A DNA stretch of 64,000 bases from an uncultured Hellea sp. (GTDB lineage: Bacteria > Pseudomonadota > Alphaproteobacteria > Caulobacterales > Maricaulaceae). This document shows positions 51,724 to 60,806 of this stretch, piece after piece; position 1 is the first letter of the stretch, and every line of letters starts with the position of its first letter. Where the stretch lies: assembly GCA_938007935.1 (NCBI GenBank), contig CALLMD010000003.1, positions 89,447 to 153,446 on the forward strand, read 5' to 3'. A program made the position numbers and the translations under genes. The notes beneath the pieces were generated by a model. It did not search any database and was not told the origin of the DNA. It saw only the letters and a program-made list of their open reading frames with translations.

Positions 51724-52935
51724 TTAAAAGGCCAGTGTGTTTAATCTTAAAATAGGAAGGAATATTGCTGCAATAATTAATAACACAATTCCTGCCAGAA
51801 AGATAATAATGAGCGGTTCTAACAAACTGAGAAATACGCCTGTCGCGGATTCGAACTCATCTTCGAGATAATCGGCGGATTTAGCAAACATCTTTCCCAT
51901 ATCGCCAGAGGCTTCACCGCCCGCCACCATCTGCACGACAAGGGGCGGGAAAACTTTGGTATTACGCAGCGCAGAACTGACCGCCGAGCCTTCGCGGACT
52001 TTCACGCAGGCCTCTGCCACAGCATCTCGCATCACTGCGTTTTTAAGCGTATGACGCGCTGTTTCCATCGAGGTCAGCGCAGGTGTACCGCTATCGATAA
52101 GACCTGCCATTGTGCGGGCAAAACGCGCCGCATTTAGATTGCGCGTCACCTTACCCAGCACGGGAACGCCCAGCTTAAACCTATCCCATTTTAGCCGAAA
52201 GTTTTCCTGTTTAAGCGCCTGCCGAAACGCAAAAATAAGAAGCGCAATAAGACCAGCTGCCCAGAGTCCATAATTTTGAACCCAGTCTGAGGTCGCAATT
52301 GTAAAGCGCGTAAGCGGGGGAAGCTCTTGTCCAAAACTATCAAATTGATCGACAACTTTGGGTACCACGAAAATCAACAAGATTGTCACAACAGCCAAGG
52401 CGACGACAGTCAGTACCATCGGATAAATCGTTGCCCCCAATATTTTGCGGCGAATTTTCTGGCTGGCCTCAAGATCATCTGACAGACGGTTAAGCACAGC
52501 AGGCAAACGGCCAGAAGTTTCACCAGACGCGACCATGGCGGTGTAAAGTTCGGGAAATATTTTAGATTGTACGCGCAGCGCATCTGAGAGTTTTAACCCC
52601 TCCATCACTTGCGCGCGAATATCAAGAAGAGCGCCTTTCATCGGCGAGCGTTCAAATTGCAGCGCCGTGATTTTTAACGCTTCTTCGATAGGCGTTGCCG
52701 CGTCGATTAAAATCGCGAGTTGCCGCGTTGCTTGCGTCAAATGCTTGTGCTTAACGCGGCCATTATTACTTACCGCGCTGCCCTCACTTTTCTTGGCTTT
52801 GCTCGGCGTAAGCTCAACTGGGATTAACGAGCGCGCCCGCAACAGGTCACGTGCATCGCGTGCCGAGCTGGCCATGACCGTACCCTTTTTGCGTTTACCG
52901 CCGCTGTTTAAGGCTGCGTAGTCATACGCTTCCAT
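51724..52935 (-). CDS. gspF: type II secretion system inner-membrane protein GspF
   Basis: A 403-residue GspF/PilC-type protein with two repeated cytoplasmic helical domains (LATRQLAIL... KLSDALRVQSKIFPELYTAM; FARTMAGLIDSGTPALTSME... FPPLVVQMVAGGEASGDMG) and three membrane helices, the last near the C-terminus (IIIFLAGIVLLIIAAIFLPI). Its ATG overlaps the gspE stop (TGATG-type). Confidence 0.96.
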   Translation of the reverse strand: MEAYDYAALNSGGKRKKGTVMASSARDARDLLRARSLIPVELTPSKAKKSEGSAVSNNGRVKHKHLTQATRQLAILIDAATPIEEALKITALQFERSPMKGALLDIRAQVMEGLKLSDALRVQSKIFPELYTAMVASGETSGRLPAVLNRLSDDLEASQKIRRKILGATIYPMVLTVVALAVVTILLIFVVPKVVDQFDSFGQELPPLTRFTIATSDWVQNYGLWAAGLIALLIFAFRQALKQENFRLKWDRFKLGVPVLGKVTRNLNAARFARTMAGLIDSGTPALTSMETARHTLKNAVMRDAVAEACVKVREGSAVSSALRNTKVFPPLVVQMVAGGEASGDMGKMFAKSADYLEDEFESATGVFLSLLEPLIIIFLAGIVLLIIAAIFLPILRLNTLAF

Positions 52936-54425
52936 CAGATATCTTCCGCCGTTTTCGCTTTACAGACCCGCAAAACCTCTTCGGCAGATGTCTCGCCTGC
53001 GATGACTTTATCCGCGCCGCTTCCCAAAAGATTTTTGCGGCTTGCAAAAGCATATTTTGATAACTGCGTTTCGCTGGCCCCGTCATGGATCATGGCCCGC
53101 ATTTTATCATCCAAGGTCACAATTTCATAAATACCCAAGCGGCCTGAATAGCCTATATCCTGACATTGTGGACAGCCCTTAGGTTTATAGAATGTCACAG
53201 GCGATTTACGCAGTCCAAGTTCAGCCTGTTCTTGGGCTGAGGGCTTATAGGGCGTTTTGCATTTCGGGCATAAACGCCTGACAAGGCGCTGGGCGACTAA
53301 GGCAGTTATCGTCGAGGAGAGCAAGAAGGGCTCAACCCCCATATCGCGAAGGCGCGCAATGGCGGCGACAGCTGAATTCGTATGCACTGTCGAGAGAACC
53401 AAATGCCCTGTCAGTGAGGCCTGCACCGCAATCTCGGCCGTTTCGGGGTCGCGAATTTCGCCGACCATAACCACATCGGGGTCTTGGCGCAGGATTGCCC
53501 GTAGGCCCGCCGCGAAAGTCATACCGACTTGGCTATTGACCTGCGTTTGGCCAATGCCGTCCAGCGCGTATTCTACGGGGTCTTCCACGGTTAGGACATT
53601 GCGTGAGCCGTCATTAAGCTGGGACAAAGCCGCATAAAGCGTTGTGGTTTTACCCGAGCCCGTTGGTCCCGTGACCAGCAAAATGCCGTTAGGCCGCGCA
53701 AGCGCGGTTTGGAAAGCCTCCAAGACCTCAGTTTCCATTCCCAGTTCAGGCAAGGCAAGACGGGATTGGTCTTGTTCCAATATCCGCATCACAAGACGTT
53801 CGCCATGACGGGCTGGCAGGGTCGAGACCCGCACATCAATCGCGCGCTCTCCGAGATTAAGCGAAAAGCGCCCATCTTGAGGCACACGTTTCTTAGCGAT
53901 ATCAAGCTGCGCCATGACTTTAACGCGTGAGACAAGCAGTGATGCCAGACGCGCAGGCAGGCTAAGCATTTCCCGCAAGGTCCCATCAATGCGAAAGCGC
54001 ACAGACAATCTTTTCTCATAAGGCTCGATATGAATATCTGAAGCCCGCGAACGAATGGCCTCTTGCAAGATGCCATTTATCAAGCGAATAACGGGCGCAT
54101 CATCTTGGCTATCAAGTAAATCAGAGGTTCGCGGCAAACCGCTCGCGAGCGCATTTAAATCGCTTGGCGCGTCCATGGCGTCTTCGGCAGAGCTAGATAA
54201 ATCGGCCTGCGCGTAAACGCGGGCGGCGTGATTTTCAAACTCACCGGGCGTGACCTCTAGTAATTTTGCAGGGCGTCCAAGCGCGCGGCGCGCTTCAAGT
54301 TTTGCTTCTAAAGTCGCCGCCGGACGGCAGGCCAAAACCACTTCATCACCGCTTTCAATCGCGACAATACCTTGAGCCCGCGCAAAGCTATAAGTCAGGG
54401 CAGGTTTTGTGGACAGTTCGGACAT
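52935..54425 (-). CDS. gspE: type II secretion system ATPase GspE
   Basis: A 496-residue hexameric ATPase. The N-terminal GspL-binding domain (FARAQGIVAIESGDEVVLAC) is followed by ASDIHIEPYEKRLSVRFRID, Walker A GPTGSGKT (253-260), the Asp box VLTVEDPVEYAL, Walker B PDVVMVGEIRDPETAEIA, the His box LTGHLVLSTVHTN, and a tetracysteine zinc element (CPKC and CPQC, 390s to 420s). It opens the gsp operon; no GspC or GspD gene precedes it, the upstream gene being divergent. Confidence 0.97.
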   Translation of the reverse strand: MSELSTKPALTYSFARAQGIVAIESGDEVVLACRPAATLEAKLEARRALGRPAKLLEVTPGEFENHAARVYAQADLSSSAEDAMDAPSDLNALASGLPRTSDLLDSQDDAPVIRLINGILQEAIRSRASDIHIEPYEKRLSVRFRIDGTLREMLSLPARLASLLVSRVKVMAQLDIAKKRVPQDGRFSLNLGERAIDVRVSTLPARHGERLVMRILEQDQSRLALPELGMETEVLEAFQTALARPNGILLVTGPTGSGKTTTLYAALSQLNDGSRNVLTVEDPVEYALDGIGQTQVNSQVGMTFAAGLRAILRQDPDVVMVGEIRDPETAEIAVQASLTGHLVLSTVHTNSAVAAIARLRDMGVEPFLLSSTITALVAQRLVRRLCPKCKTPYKPSAQEQAELGLRKSPVTFYKPKGCPQCQDIGYSGRLGIYEIVTLDDKMRAMIHDGASETQLSKYAFASRKNLLGSGADKVIAGETSAEEVLRVCKAKTAEDI

Positions 54426-54481
54426 AAAAATGGAATAGCGAGCTGGCCGCGCCCTGTCACCTTTAGATTAATGACAAATCA

Positions 54482-54555
54482 GTCAATCCGAGCAAAAATT
54501 ATCGTTTATCGTAACTTTTTGTTGTTTTTCGATAAATACTGACTTAAGCTTAAGT
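54482..54555. promoter_or_regulatory. divergent intergenic region with palindromes (gspE / ABC genes)
   Basis: The 144-bp gap holds TTTATCG and CGATAAA (54506-54512 region and its partner about 18 bases later) as inverted 7-mers, and a perfect 14-bp palindrome ACTTAAGCTTAAGT at 54542-54555, 15 bases before ATG 54570. Both lie where a repressor could control the ABC genes, but no regulator gene is adjacent. Confidence 0.4.
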
Positions 54556-54569
54556 GAGAGAAGTCCAAA

Positions 54570-55448
54570 ATGGGGAACACCATGCTATCCATAACCAATG
54601 TCCATAAACGCTTTGGCGATGTCCATGCGATGAATAATATCAGCCTAGATTTGAAACCTGGACTTTTTGGATTACTTGGTCCCAATGGCGCGGGCAAATC
54701 AACCTTGATGCGAACGCTGGCCACACTTCAAAATCCTGATGAAGGTAGCATTACCTATAATGGCACGGATATCATCACAAATCCTGATGTCATGCGCTCT
54801 ACGCTGGGTTATTTACCGCAAGATTTTGGCGTTTATCCCCGCATGAGCGCAGAGGCCTTGCTGGATCACATTGCTATCTTAAAAGGCGTGACGAATAAAA
54901 AAGAGCGTAAAGACCAGATTTTATCCCTGCTTAAAAACGTCAATTTACTCACGCATAAATCCGCCTCTGTTGCGACCTATTCAGGTGGCATGCGGCAACG
55001 TTTTGGCGTCGCGCAGGCTTTGCTTGGTGATCCAAAAGTCCTCATCGTTGACGAACCCACAGCAGGCCTAGACCCTTTTGAGCGCCAACGTTTCCTCGAT
55101 CTTTTATCCGAGGCTGGCCAAGACAAAATCATTATTCTCTCCACCCATATTGTCGAAGATGTGCGTGATCTCTGCCCTGATATGGCAATAATGGGCGAAG
55201 GCCAAATAGTTGCACGCGGCGCGCCCGAAGTTTTAATCGATAAAATCAGATCAAAAGTCTGGCGTAAAAAGGTCGAAAAGGCAGATGTTGACGATGTGAA
55301 AGCCGCGCATAAAGTCCTCTCGACACGGCTCTTAATGGGCGGGGTTATTATATCGGTATTATCGGACGAAAAACCCGCCGCTGGTTTTGAACAAGCTGAC
55401 CCCGTCCTTGAAGATGCCTATTTCGCGCATCTTTATAAGATGGTTTAG
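54570..55448 (+). CDS. ABC transporter ATP-binding protein
   Basis: A 292-residue ABC ATPase. Walker A GPNGAGKS at 37-44, signature YSGGMRQRFGVAQALLGD near 145, Walker B VLIVDEPTAGLDPFERQRF and H-loop STHIVEDV. The C-terminal 70 residues (VWRKKVEKADVDD...) are characteristic of the drug/Cu-type exporter ATPases. It pairs with the giant permease 10 bases downstream. ATG 54570 could instead be 54582, where GGGG precedes. Confidence 0.94.
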   Translation: MGNTMLSITNVHKRFGDVHAMNNISLDLKPGLFGLLGPNGAGKSTLMRTLATLQNPDEGSITYNGTDIITNPDVMRSTLGYLPQDFGVYPRMSAEALLDHIAILKGVTNKKERKDQILSLLKNVNLLTHKSASVATYSGGMRQRFGVAQALLGDPKVLIVDEPTAGLDPFERQRFLDLLSEAGQDKIIILSTHIVEDVRDLCPDMAIMGEGQIVARGAPEVLIDKIRSKVWRKKVEKADVDDVKAAHKVLSTRLLMGGVIISVLSDEKPAAGFEQADPVLEDAYFAHLYKMV

Positions 55449-55457
55449 GAGGTTCTG

Positions 55458-58400
55458 ATGCTTGGTAATCTTCTTAAATTTGAACGCGGGTTACAAACCC
55501 GTCAAATTGGTTTCTGGGTCGTTATTATCATAATGTTTATATTGGGTGTTTTAACGCCTTGGCTCCCTGAAATATTTGGGTCTAACTTGGCTGGCGAAAA
55601 AATTAAAGCCAATGGCGCACAAATGATTGCAGGCGCAATCGCGAGTTGGGATATCGCAGCTATTTTCTTCGCATCAATATTCGTCGTGACCGCCATCTTG
55701 CGAGACAAATCTCACAAGATGCTTGAAATCATTCACGCGACACCTGTTAGCACATTTGATATGACAAGTTCGCGAATGATTGGGATATATTTGACCGTCT
55801 TGGCTTGTATTTTCTCAAATACGCTTGGGCAATTCTTAGGGCAATTTAATCCCAAGATAGATCAAGAAATATTAGGTCCAGTAAATCTACTTTATTACCT
55901 TCAGCCAATGATTTTATTCACGGTGATTAACGCCTTGGTCGTGACAGCTTTTTTCACGCTTATTGCTGGCATGACGCAAAACAGAATGCTGGTTTTTGTC
56001 AGTGCTGTGGGGCTTTTCTTTTTCTCTATTATGACAGGCATGGTGACAGAAACAGACCTGCCTAAATGGTTTCAAGCCATTATCGATCCCTTCGCAAACA
56101 TTGCATATTCACTTGATACAGAATTTTGGCCCCCAGAAGATAGAAATACAAAACTGGTGCCGATGTTTGGCTATATTGGACTTAACCGTCTCGTATGGGG
56201 CATCATTTCAGCGCTGACTCTCATAGGCGTATTCAATCGCTTCAAACGCGGACTTACAAGCGGGAAAACAAAGTTAAAGAAAGAAGCAGCTATCGATACG
56301 AACGCTATTGCGGCCTATCGCCCTGTCCACCCCTCAATAGGCTTTAAGGCAGATTTTACGTCTTTTCTCGCCCGCATTAAATTTGAGTATTTTGGAACAG
56401 TCAAAAGCGTTCCCTTTATTATTATGGCTACCCTTGCGGCTGCACTTTTTGCCTTCCTTACAATCGTAACAGTTTTCTTTTCTCCGCAAAAACTTGTGCC
56501 GACCAGCATGTTTATGGTCAGTCTAGGTTTTACAAGTTTCCTCATACCCATCGTTCTAATTATTTCCTTTTTCAGTGGTGAAATTATTTGGCGAGATAAG
56601 ACGGCACAGTTCACAGAATTATTAGATTCTACACGGGTAAAAAACTGGCCCCTTCTGTTAGGAAAATGGTTAGCGCTATGCGGTGTTCTTGTTACCCTGT
56701 GTCTGGTCGGTATGTTTGTAGGTATGATCGTGCAAGTTTTGGCAGGGGGGCCACCTATTAACTTCGGGCTGTATTTTAAGTACACATTCTTAAATGCATT
56801 GCCTAATTATTTAGCCTTAGCCTTCTTAGCACTATTCGTTCAAAGTTTTATGCCAAACCGTATAGTGGGTATGGTGGCCGCGGCAGGGGCCATGGTTTTC
56901 TTCACTTTCGTCATTTCACGCTTTCCCTTCTATCATCCTGTCATGGGCTTTAGCGGAACCTCTCCAGGCAGAATTTCTGAAATCAGTCCTTACAATAGCT
57001 GGATTAATTTCCGCTGGTTTAATCTATATTTTGGCGCGCTCTGTGGTCTGTTTGTTATCATCGCAATATGGCTGTGGCGCAGAGGTCTTCAAACCTCGCT
57101 TCGGAGTCGCTTTAAAAATATTAGAAGTGAAATGTCACTACTTTCCTCTGGCTTAGCAGCTCTTTGTCTTGCCGTCTTTGTTTGGTGCGGTACTTATATT
57201 TACAAGGCTTATGATAAAGCAGATTGGATAAATCAAAAACAAACTGAACTCGCACAAGTTCGGGCTGAAAAAATATTTATCCGCGAGTCAAAATTAACAG
57301 TCCCGCGGATTCATACAGTTAAAGTTGACGCCGATATTTACCCAAATAAGCAAGAAGCCGTCATTAAAGGCTCCTTCAAGATGAAGAATGCAGGCAGCAC
57401 ACCAATCACGGAATTCTATCTAAGTCCGGCCAGTGAACATCCAGAAGATATTCGTATTATGGAAATTGACGGCGCGATACGCATTACCGATGGAAAGAAT
57501 GAAGATGGCGACCTCATCAAAGATATTGAGGAATTTGGTGTTGTCCTTTTCAAATTTGAACCTCCGCTTGAATCTGGCGTGGAAACAGAAATTCGGTTTG
57601 AAACTTTCTTTCACGCCCCTCGGTTAGCTGATGGAAGCGTTATTAGTAAAAACGGGACATTTGTGAATAATTACGGAACATTTGGGACATCAATCAAAGC
57701 GTTCCCAACTTTTGGCATTCCCGATATGAGATTAACCAGTAAAGATAAGCGGCGTAAGTATGATTTACCGGAATTTGAGAAACTTCCAGTGCGTACGGAT
57801 ATGAATGCACGTCAAAGCAATCTATTTTTTGGGGCAAGCGGGGAAATTGATTTTGAAGCCAAAGTCTGTACGCAAGCCAACCAAATACCAATTGCACCCG
57901 GCGATTTTATCAATGAAACCATCGAGGGTAATCGCCGCTGCCGTGAATATAAATCGGACATTCCAATTAGTAACTTCTATTCAATCTTGTCAGGTGATTA
58001 CGCCCAAACAAAAGACAGCTGGACAGCGCCTGACGGCAAGGTCATACCGATTACCGTTTATCACGGTGAAAACCACGATTATAGCGTTCAAAATATGATC
58101 GATGCCACAAAGTTTGGTTTCGAGCATTATTCAAAACATTTCAGCCCCTACCAGTATAATTATTTTCGAATAATGGAAGTCCCCTTTATTAACTTTGCCC
58201 AAGCTTTTGCGGGAACCATTCCCTATGCAGAGCAAGGGTTTATTATGAATTCGGGCGACCCAGATGATACTAAGAGCCTAGATAATGCGGCCCAAACCAC
58301 CTTGCATGAAATGGCTCATCAATGGTTCGGCCATCAAATTGTGCCCTCCAATACGCGCGGAAATAATGTTTTATCAGAAGGTCTAACATCCTATGCCGCT

Positions 58401-59132
58401 CTTGACGCTTATGAGTCTCTATATGGTTGGGACAAAGCCCATTATGCCCTCGAAAAAGCGACAATCGAACCGATGATCGGGTTAATGTTCATCGACAAGA
58501 ATAAGGAAGTACCTCTGGCCATTGCAGGGAGACAGCAATATCTGGTCTATAATAAAGCGGATTGGGTCATGTGGGGCCTAAAACATTATATCGGCAAGGA
58601 TAAAATGTATGGGGCTATGCAAGCCTTCCTCAAAGATTATGGATTAAAAGGCCCTCCCTATCCGACAACTCTAGAATTAATCGAGTATCTGCGCGAAGCC
58701 GCAGGGCCTGATTACGATCAACTTATTACCGATTATTGGGACCGAATTACATATTGGGAACTTTCTTTTGGTGATGAGGATGTGAAAGTCACGCAAAATA
58801 GTGACGGCACCTATCAAGTCGATATTCCTTTTGAACTAGATAAGAAAATTTCTTCAGAGGAAGAACCCAAACAAATCTCTGTGAACGAAATTGACGGGGA
58901 AGAACTAAACGAATGGATTGAAGTTGGGTTTTACAAAAATGCGCCCAAAAACAAGTGGAGCGATTGGTCAGCGCTTGAGAAAGTTCAGGTTTCAAAAACG
59001 AAATCCATCCTTTCCTTCACAGTAATGGAACGTCCAAGCTATATCGCCTTAGATCCGCGCCGCCTTTTGCAGGAGCGCAATGTTACGGATAATGTCAACG
59101 AGCTTGAGAAAAAACTCGCATCAGCGGAGTAG
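55458..59132 (+). CDS. ABC permease fused to M1-family aminopeptidase-like domain
   Basis: A 1224-residue membrane protein. Residues 1-560 form ABC-2-type permease repeats, about a dozen hydrophobic helices in two sets separated by a cytoplasmic loop. From about 615 the rest is an extracytoplasmic M1-like peptidase: N-terminal beta domain (LTVPRIHTVKVDADIYPNKQ), FAGTIPYAEQGFIMNSGD where the exopeptidase GAMEN motif lies in classic M1, then HEMAHQWFGHQ at 950-960 and the third ligand E974 with 19 rather than the usual 18 residues after the motif, the same as in relatives that fuse these domains. Substrate unknown. It follows its ATPase gene by 10 bases. Confidence 0.9.
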   Translation: MLGNLLKFERGLQTRQIGFWVVIIIMFILGVLTPWLPEIFGSNLAGEKIKANGAQMIAGAIASWDIAAIFFASIFVVTAILRDKSHKMLEIIHATPVSTFDMTSSRMIGIYLTVLACIFSNTLGQFLGQFNPKIDQEILGPVNLLYYLQPMILFTVINALVVTAFFTLIAGMTQNRMLVFVSAVGLFFFSIMTGMVTETDLPKWFQAIIDPFANIAYSLDTEFWPPEDRNTKLVPMFGYIGLNRLVWGIISALTLIGVFNRFKRGLTSGKTKLKKEAAIDTNAIAAYRPVHPSIGFKADFTSFLARIKFEYFGTVKSVPFIIMATLAAALFAFLTIVTVFFSPQKLVPTSMFMVSLGFTSFLIPIVLIISFFSGEIIWRDKTAQFTELLDSTRVKNWPLLLGKWLALCGVLVTLCLVGMFVGMIVQVLAGGPPINFGLYFKYTFLNALPNYLALAFLALFVQSFMPNRIVGMVAAAGAMVFFTFVISRFPFYHPVMGFSGTSPGRISEISPYNSWINFRWFNLYFGALCGLFVIIAIWLWRRGLQTSLRSRFKNIRSEMSLLSSGLAALCLAVFVWCGTYIYKAYDKADWINQKQTELAQVRAEKIFIRESKLTVPRIHTVKVDADIYPNKQEAVIKGSFKMKNAGSTPITEFYLSPASEHPEDIRIMEIDGAIRITDGKNEDGDLIKDIEEFGVVLFKFEPPLESGVETEIRFETFFHAPRLADGSVISKNGTFVNNYGTFGTSIKAFPTFGIPDMRLTSKDKRRKYDLPEFEKLPVRTDMNARQSNLFFGASGEIDFEAKVCTQANQIPIAPGDFINETIEGNRRCREYKSDIPISNFYSILSGDYAQTKDSWTAPDGKVIPITVYHGENHDYSVQNMIDATKFGFEHYSKHFSPYQYNYFRIMEVPFINFAQAFAGTIPYAEQGFIMNSGDPDDTKSLDNAAQTTLHEMAHQWFGHQIVPSNTRGNNVLSEGLTSYAALDAYESLYGWDKAHYALEKATIEPMIGLMFIDKNKEVPLAIAGRQQYLVYNKADWVMWGLKHYIGKDKMYGAMQAFLKDYGLKGPPYPTTLELIEYLREAAGPDYDQLITDYWDRITYWELSFGDEDVKVTQNSDGTYQVDIPFELDKKISSEEEPKQISVNEIDGEELNEWIEVGFYKNAPKNKWSDWSALEKVQVSKTKSILSFTVMERPSYIALDPRRLLQERNVTDNVNELEKKLASAE

Positions 59133-59212
59133 GTCCTGAATTGGTCAAAGTGGTTTCCAATTGCAAAGAATTGCTCTAAGGGACGCAAAACCACTTACCA
59201 ACGAGACCTCTC

Positions 59213-59776
59213 ATGAAAATGAACGGCAATGAAATCCGCCAAGGCAATATTATTAAGCACCAAGACACGATCTGGATCGCGGTCAAATGCAACGCGGTGA
59301 AACCCGGTAAAGGCGGCGCTTTTAATCAGGTCGAGCTTAAGAACCTTTTGGATGGACGTAAACTGAATGAGCGTTTCCGCGCCGCTGAAACCGTCGAGAA
59401 AGTGCGCCTAGAGCAAAAGACGCATACCTATTTATATGAAGACGGTAATTTCCTCGTCTTTATGAACGGCGAAACATATGAGCAGGTCAATCTTGAGAAA
59501 GACTTTGTTGGCGATAGCGCCAAATTCCTCAATGACGGCATGGCCGTTGAAGTCGAATTTTACGAAGAGCGCCCGATCTCTATTGCCCTGCCCGAACAGG
59601 TCATCCTCGAAGTCCAAGACACAGAACCTGTGGTCAAAGGCCAAACAGCGGCGAACTCCTTTAAACCAGCAACGCTAGAAAACGGCGTGCGCACCACGGT
59701 ACCGCCCTTTGTCGGCGTAGGTGAGCGTCTCGTGATAAACACCACAGATGGGTCTTATGTGAAACGGGCTGACTAA
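59213..59776 (+). CDS. efp: elongation factor P
   Basis: A 187-residue EF-P with three OB/KOW-like domains. The tip lysine Lys33 is in [17 protein letters not shown], and the C-terminal [15 protein letters not shown] is conserved. It prevents stalling at polyproline stretches. No modifying enzymes are seen here. Weak GAGA ribosome site. Followed by suhB after 36 bases, a frequent alphaproteobacterial pairing. Confidence 0.98.
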   Translation: MKMNGNEIRQGNIIKHQDTIWIAVKCNAVKPGKGGAFNQVELKNLLDGRKLNERFRAAETVEKVRLEQKTHTYLYEDGNFLVFMNGETYEQVNLEKDFVGDSAKFLNDGMAVEVEFYEERPISIALPEQVILEVQDTEPVVKGQTAANSFKPATLENGVRTTVPPFVGVGERLVINTTDGSYVKRAD

Positions 59777-59811
59777 ACGATTATCGTTACCCCTAAAACA
59801 AGAATAATAAT

Positions 59812-60651
59812 ATGCCCGACCTATCCGAAACAACCAGCCATCTCTCCCCGCTAATGCGGGTCATGCAATTTGCGGCGCGTAAAGGCTCTCGCAATTTGCT
59901 GCGCGATTTTGGCGAAGTGGAGCATCTTCAAGTCTCGCGTAAAGGACCAGCCGATTTTGTCTCTCGCGCAGATAAAAAGGCCGAAGAAGTCATTATCGAA
60001 AATCTGGGCCGAGATCGTCCCGGCTATAGTTTTCTGGCCGAAGAGAGCGGAGAGATTACCGGCTCTGACAAGACCCACCGTTTCATTATTGACCCCTTGG
60101 ACGGGACAACAAATTTCCTTCACGGCATTCCGCATTTTGCGATTTCAATTGCGCTTGAGCGAGAAATTGACGGCAACCCCAAAGAGCTTGTGGCGGGCGT
60201 TATCTATAACCCGATTACCGATGAGATGTTCTTTGCAGAAAAAGGCAAAGGCGCTTATCTGAATGACGGTACGCGCGGCGGGGCGGATAGAAGGCTGCGG
60301 CCATCAAAACGTGATATTTTCCAAGATAGTCTTTTCGCCACGGGCATCCCGTTTTTAGGGCGGCCCGGCCATGCCAAATTCCTAAAAGAACTTCACCAAG
60401 TCATGGGCCATAGCTCTGGCGTTCGCCGCATGGGCTCCGCCGCGCTTGACCTCGCTTGGACAGCGGCGGGCCGTTATGACGGGTTCTGGGAACGCGGCCT
60501 CGCCACATGGGATATCGCGGCGGGCATATTAATCGCGCAGGAAGCCGGCCTTATCGTCGAGAGCCTATCGGGCGGAGACGTTTTGGACACAGGCGATATC
60601 ATCGTCGCCAATGAAGCCTTGATGCCGCAACTTAAGCAGCGGGTGGAGTAA
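59812..60651 (+). CDS. suhB: inositol monophosphatase family protein (SuhB-like)
   Basis: A 279-residue Mg-dependent phosphatase. Metal sites EESGE, IDPLDGTTNFLHGIPHFAIS (D-P-L-D-G) and the final WDIAAGILIAQEAGG are intact. Substrates in bacteria include inositol-1-phosphate and, in SuhB, a role in rRNA antitermination; which applies here is not determined. It ends a plus-strand run with efp, converging on ileS across a 155-bp gap. Confidence 0.94.
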   Translation: MPDLSETTSHLSPLMRVMQFAARKGSRNLLRDFGEVEHLQVSRKGPADFVSRADKKAEEVIIENLGRDRPGYSFLAEESGEITGSDKTHRFIIDPLDGTTNFLHGIPHFAISIALEREIDGNPKELVAGVIYNPITDEMFFAEKGKGAYLNDGTRGGADRRLRPSKRDIFQDSLFATGIPFLGRPGHAKFLKELHQVMGHSSGVRRMGSAALDLAWTAAGRYDGFWERGLATWDIAAGILIAQEAGLIVESLSGGDVLDTGDIIVANEALMPQLKQRVE

Positions 60652-60684
60652 ACACAATTAATTGCGGATTAAGTTTAACGGTCA

Positions 60685-60714
60685 CACCGCCGCAAGTCGC
60701 AGACTTGCCCGGTG
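60685..60714. repeat. hairpin/palindromic unit in the suhB-ileS gap
   Basis: CACCG (60685-60689) with CGGTG (60710-60714) encloses GCAAGTC (60692-60698) with GACTTGC (60702-60708): a 12-bp stem with small internal loop and three-base apex. No T-run, so it is not a standard terminator. GGATACCGGGC at 60755-60765 resembles common dispersed palindromic elements in alphaproteobacteria. The rest of the 60652-60806 gap shows nothing else. Confidence 0.4.
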
Positions 60715-60806
60715 CCTATACCTTACATTTGAGGCGAGTTGAAAAATCAAGACATGGATACCGGGCGTCTCCAAAGGAGCCGCGTCGGTAAGACACATAT
60801 TTTGGT

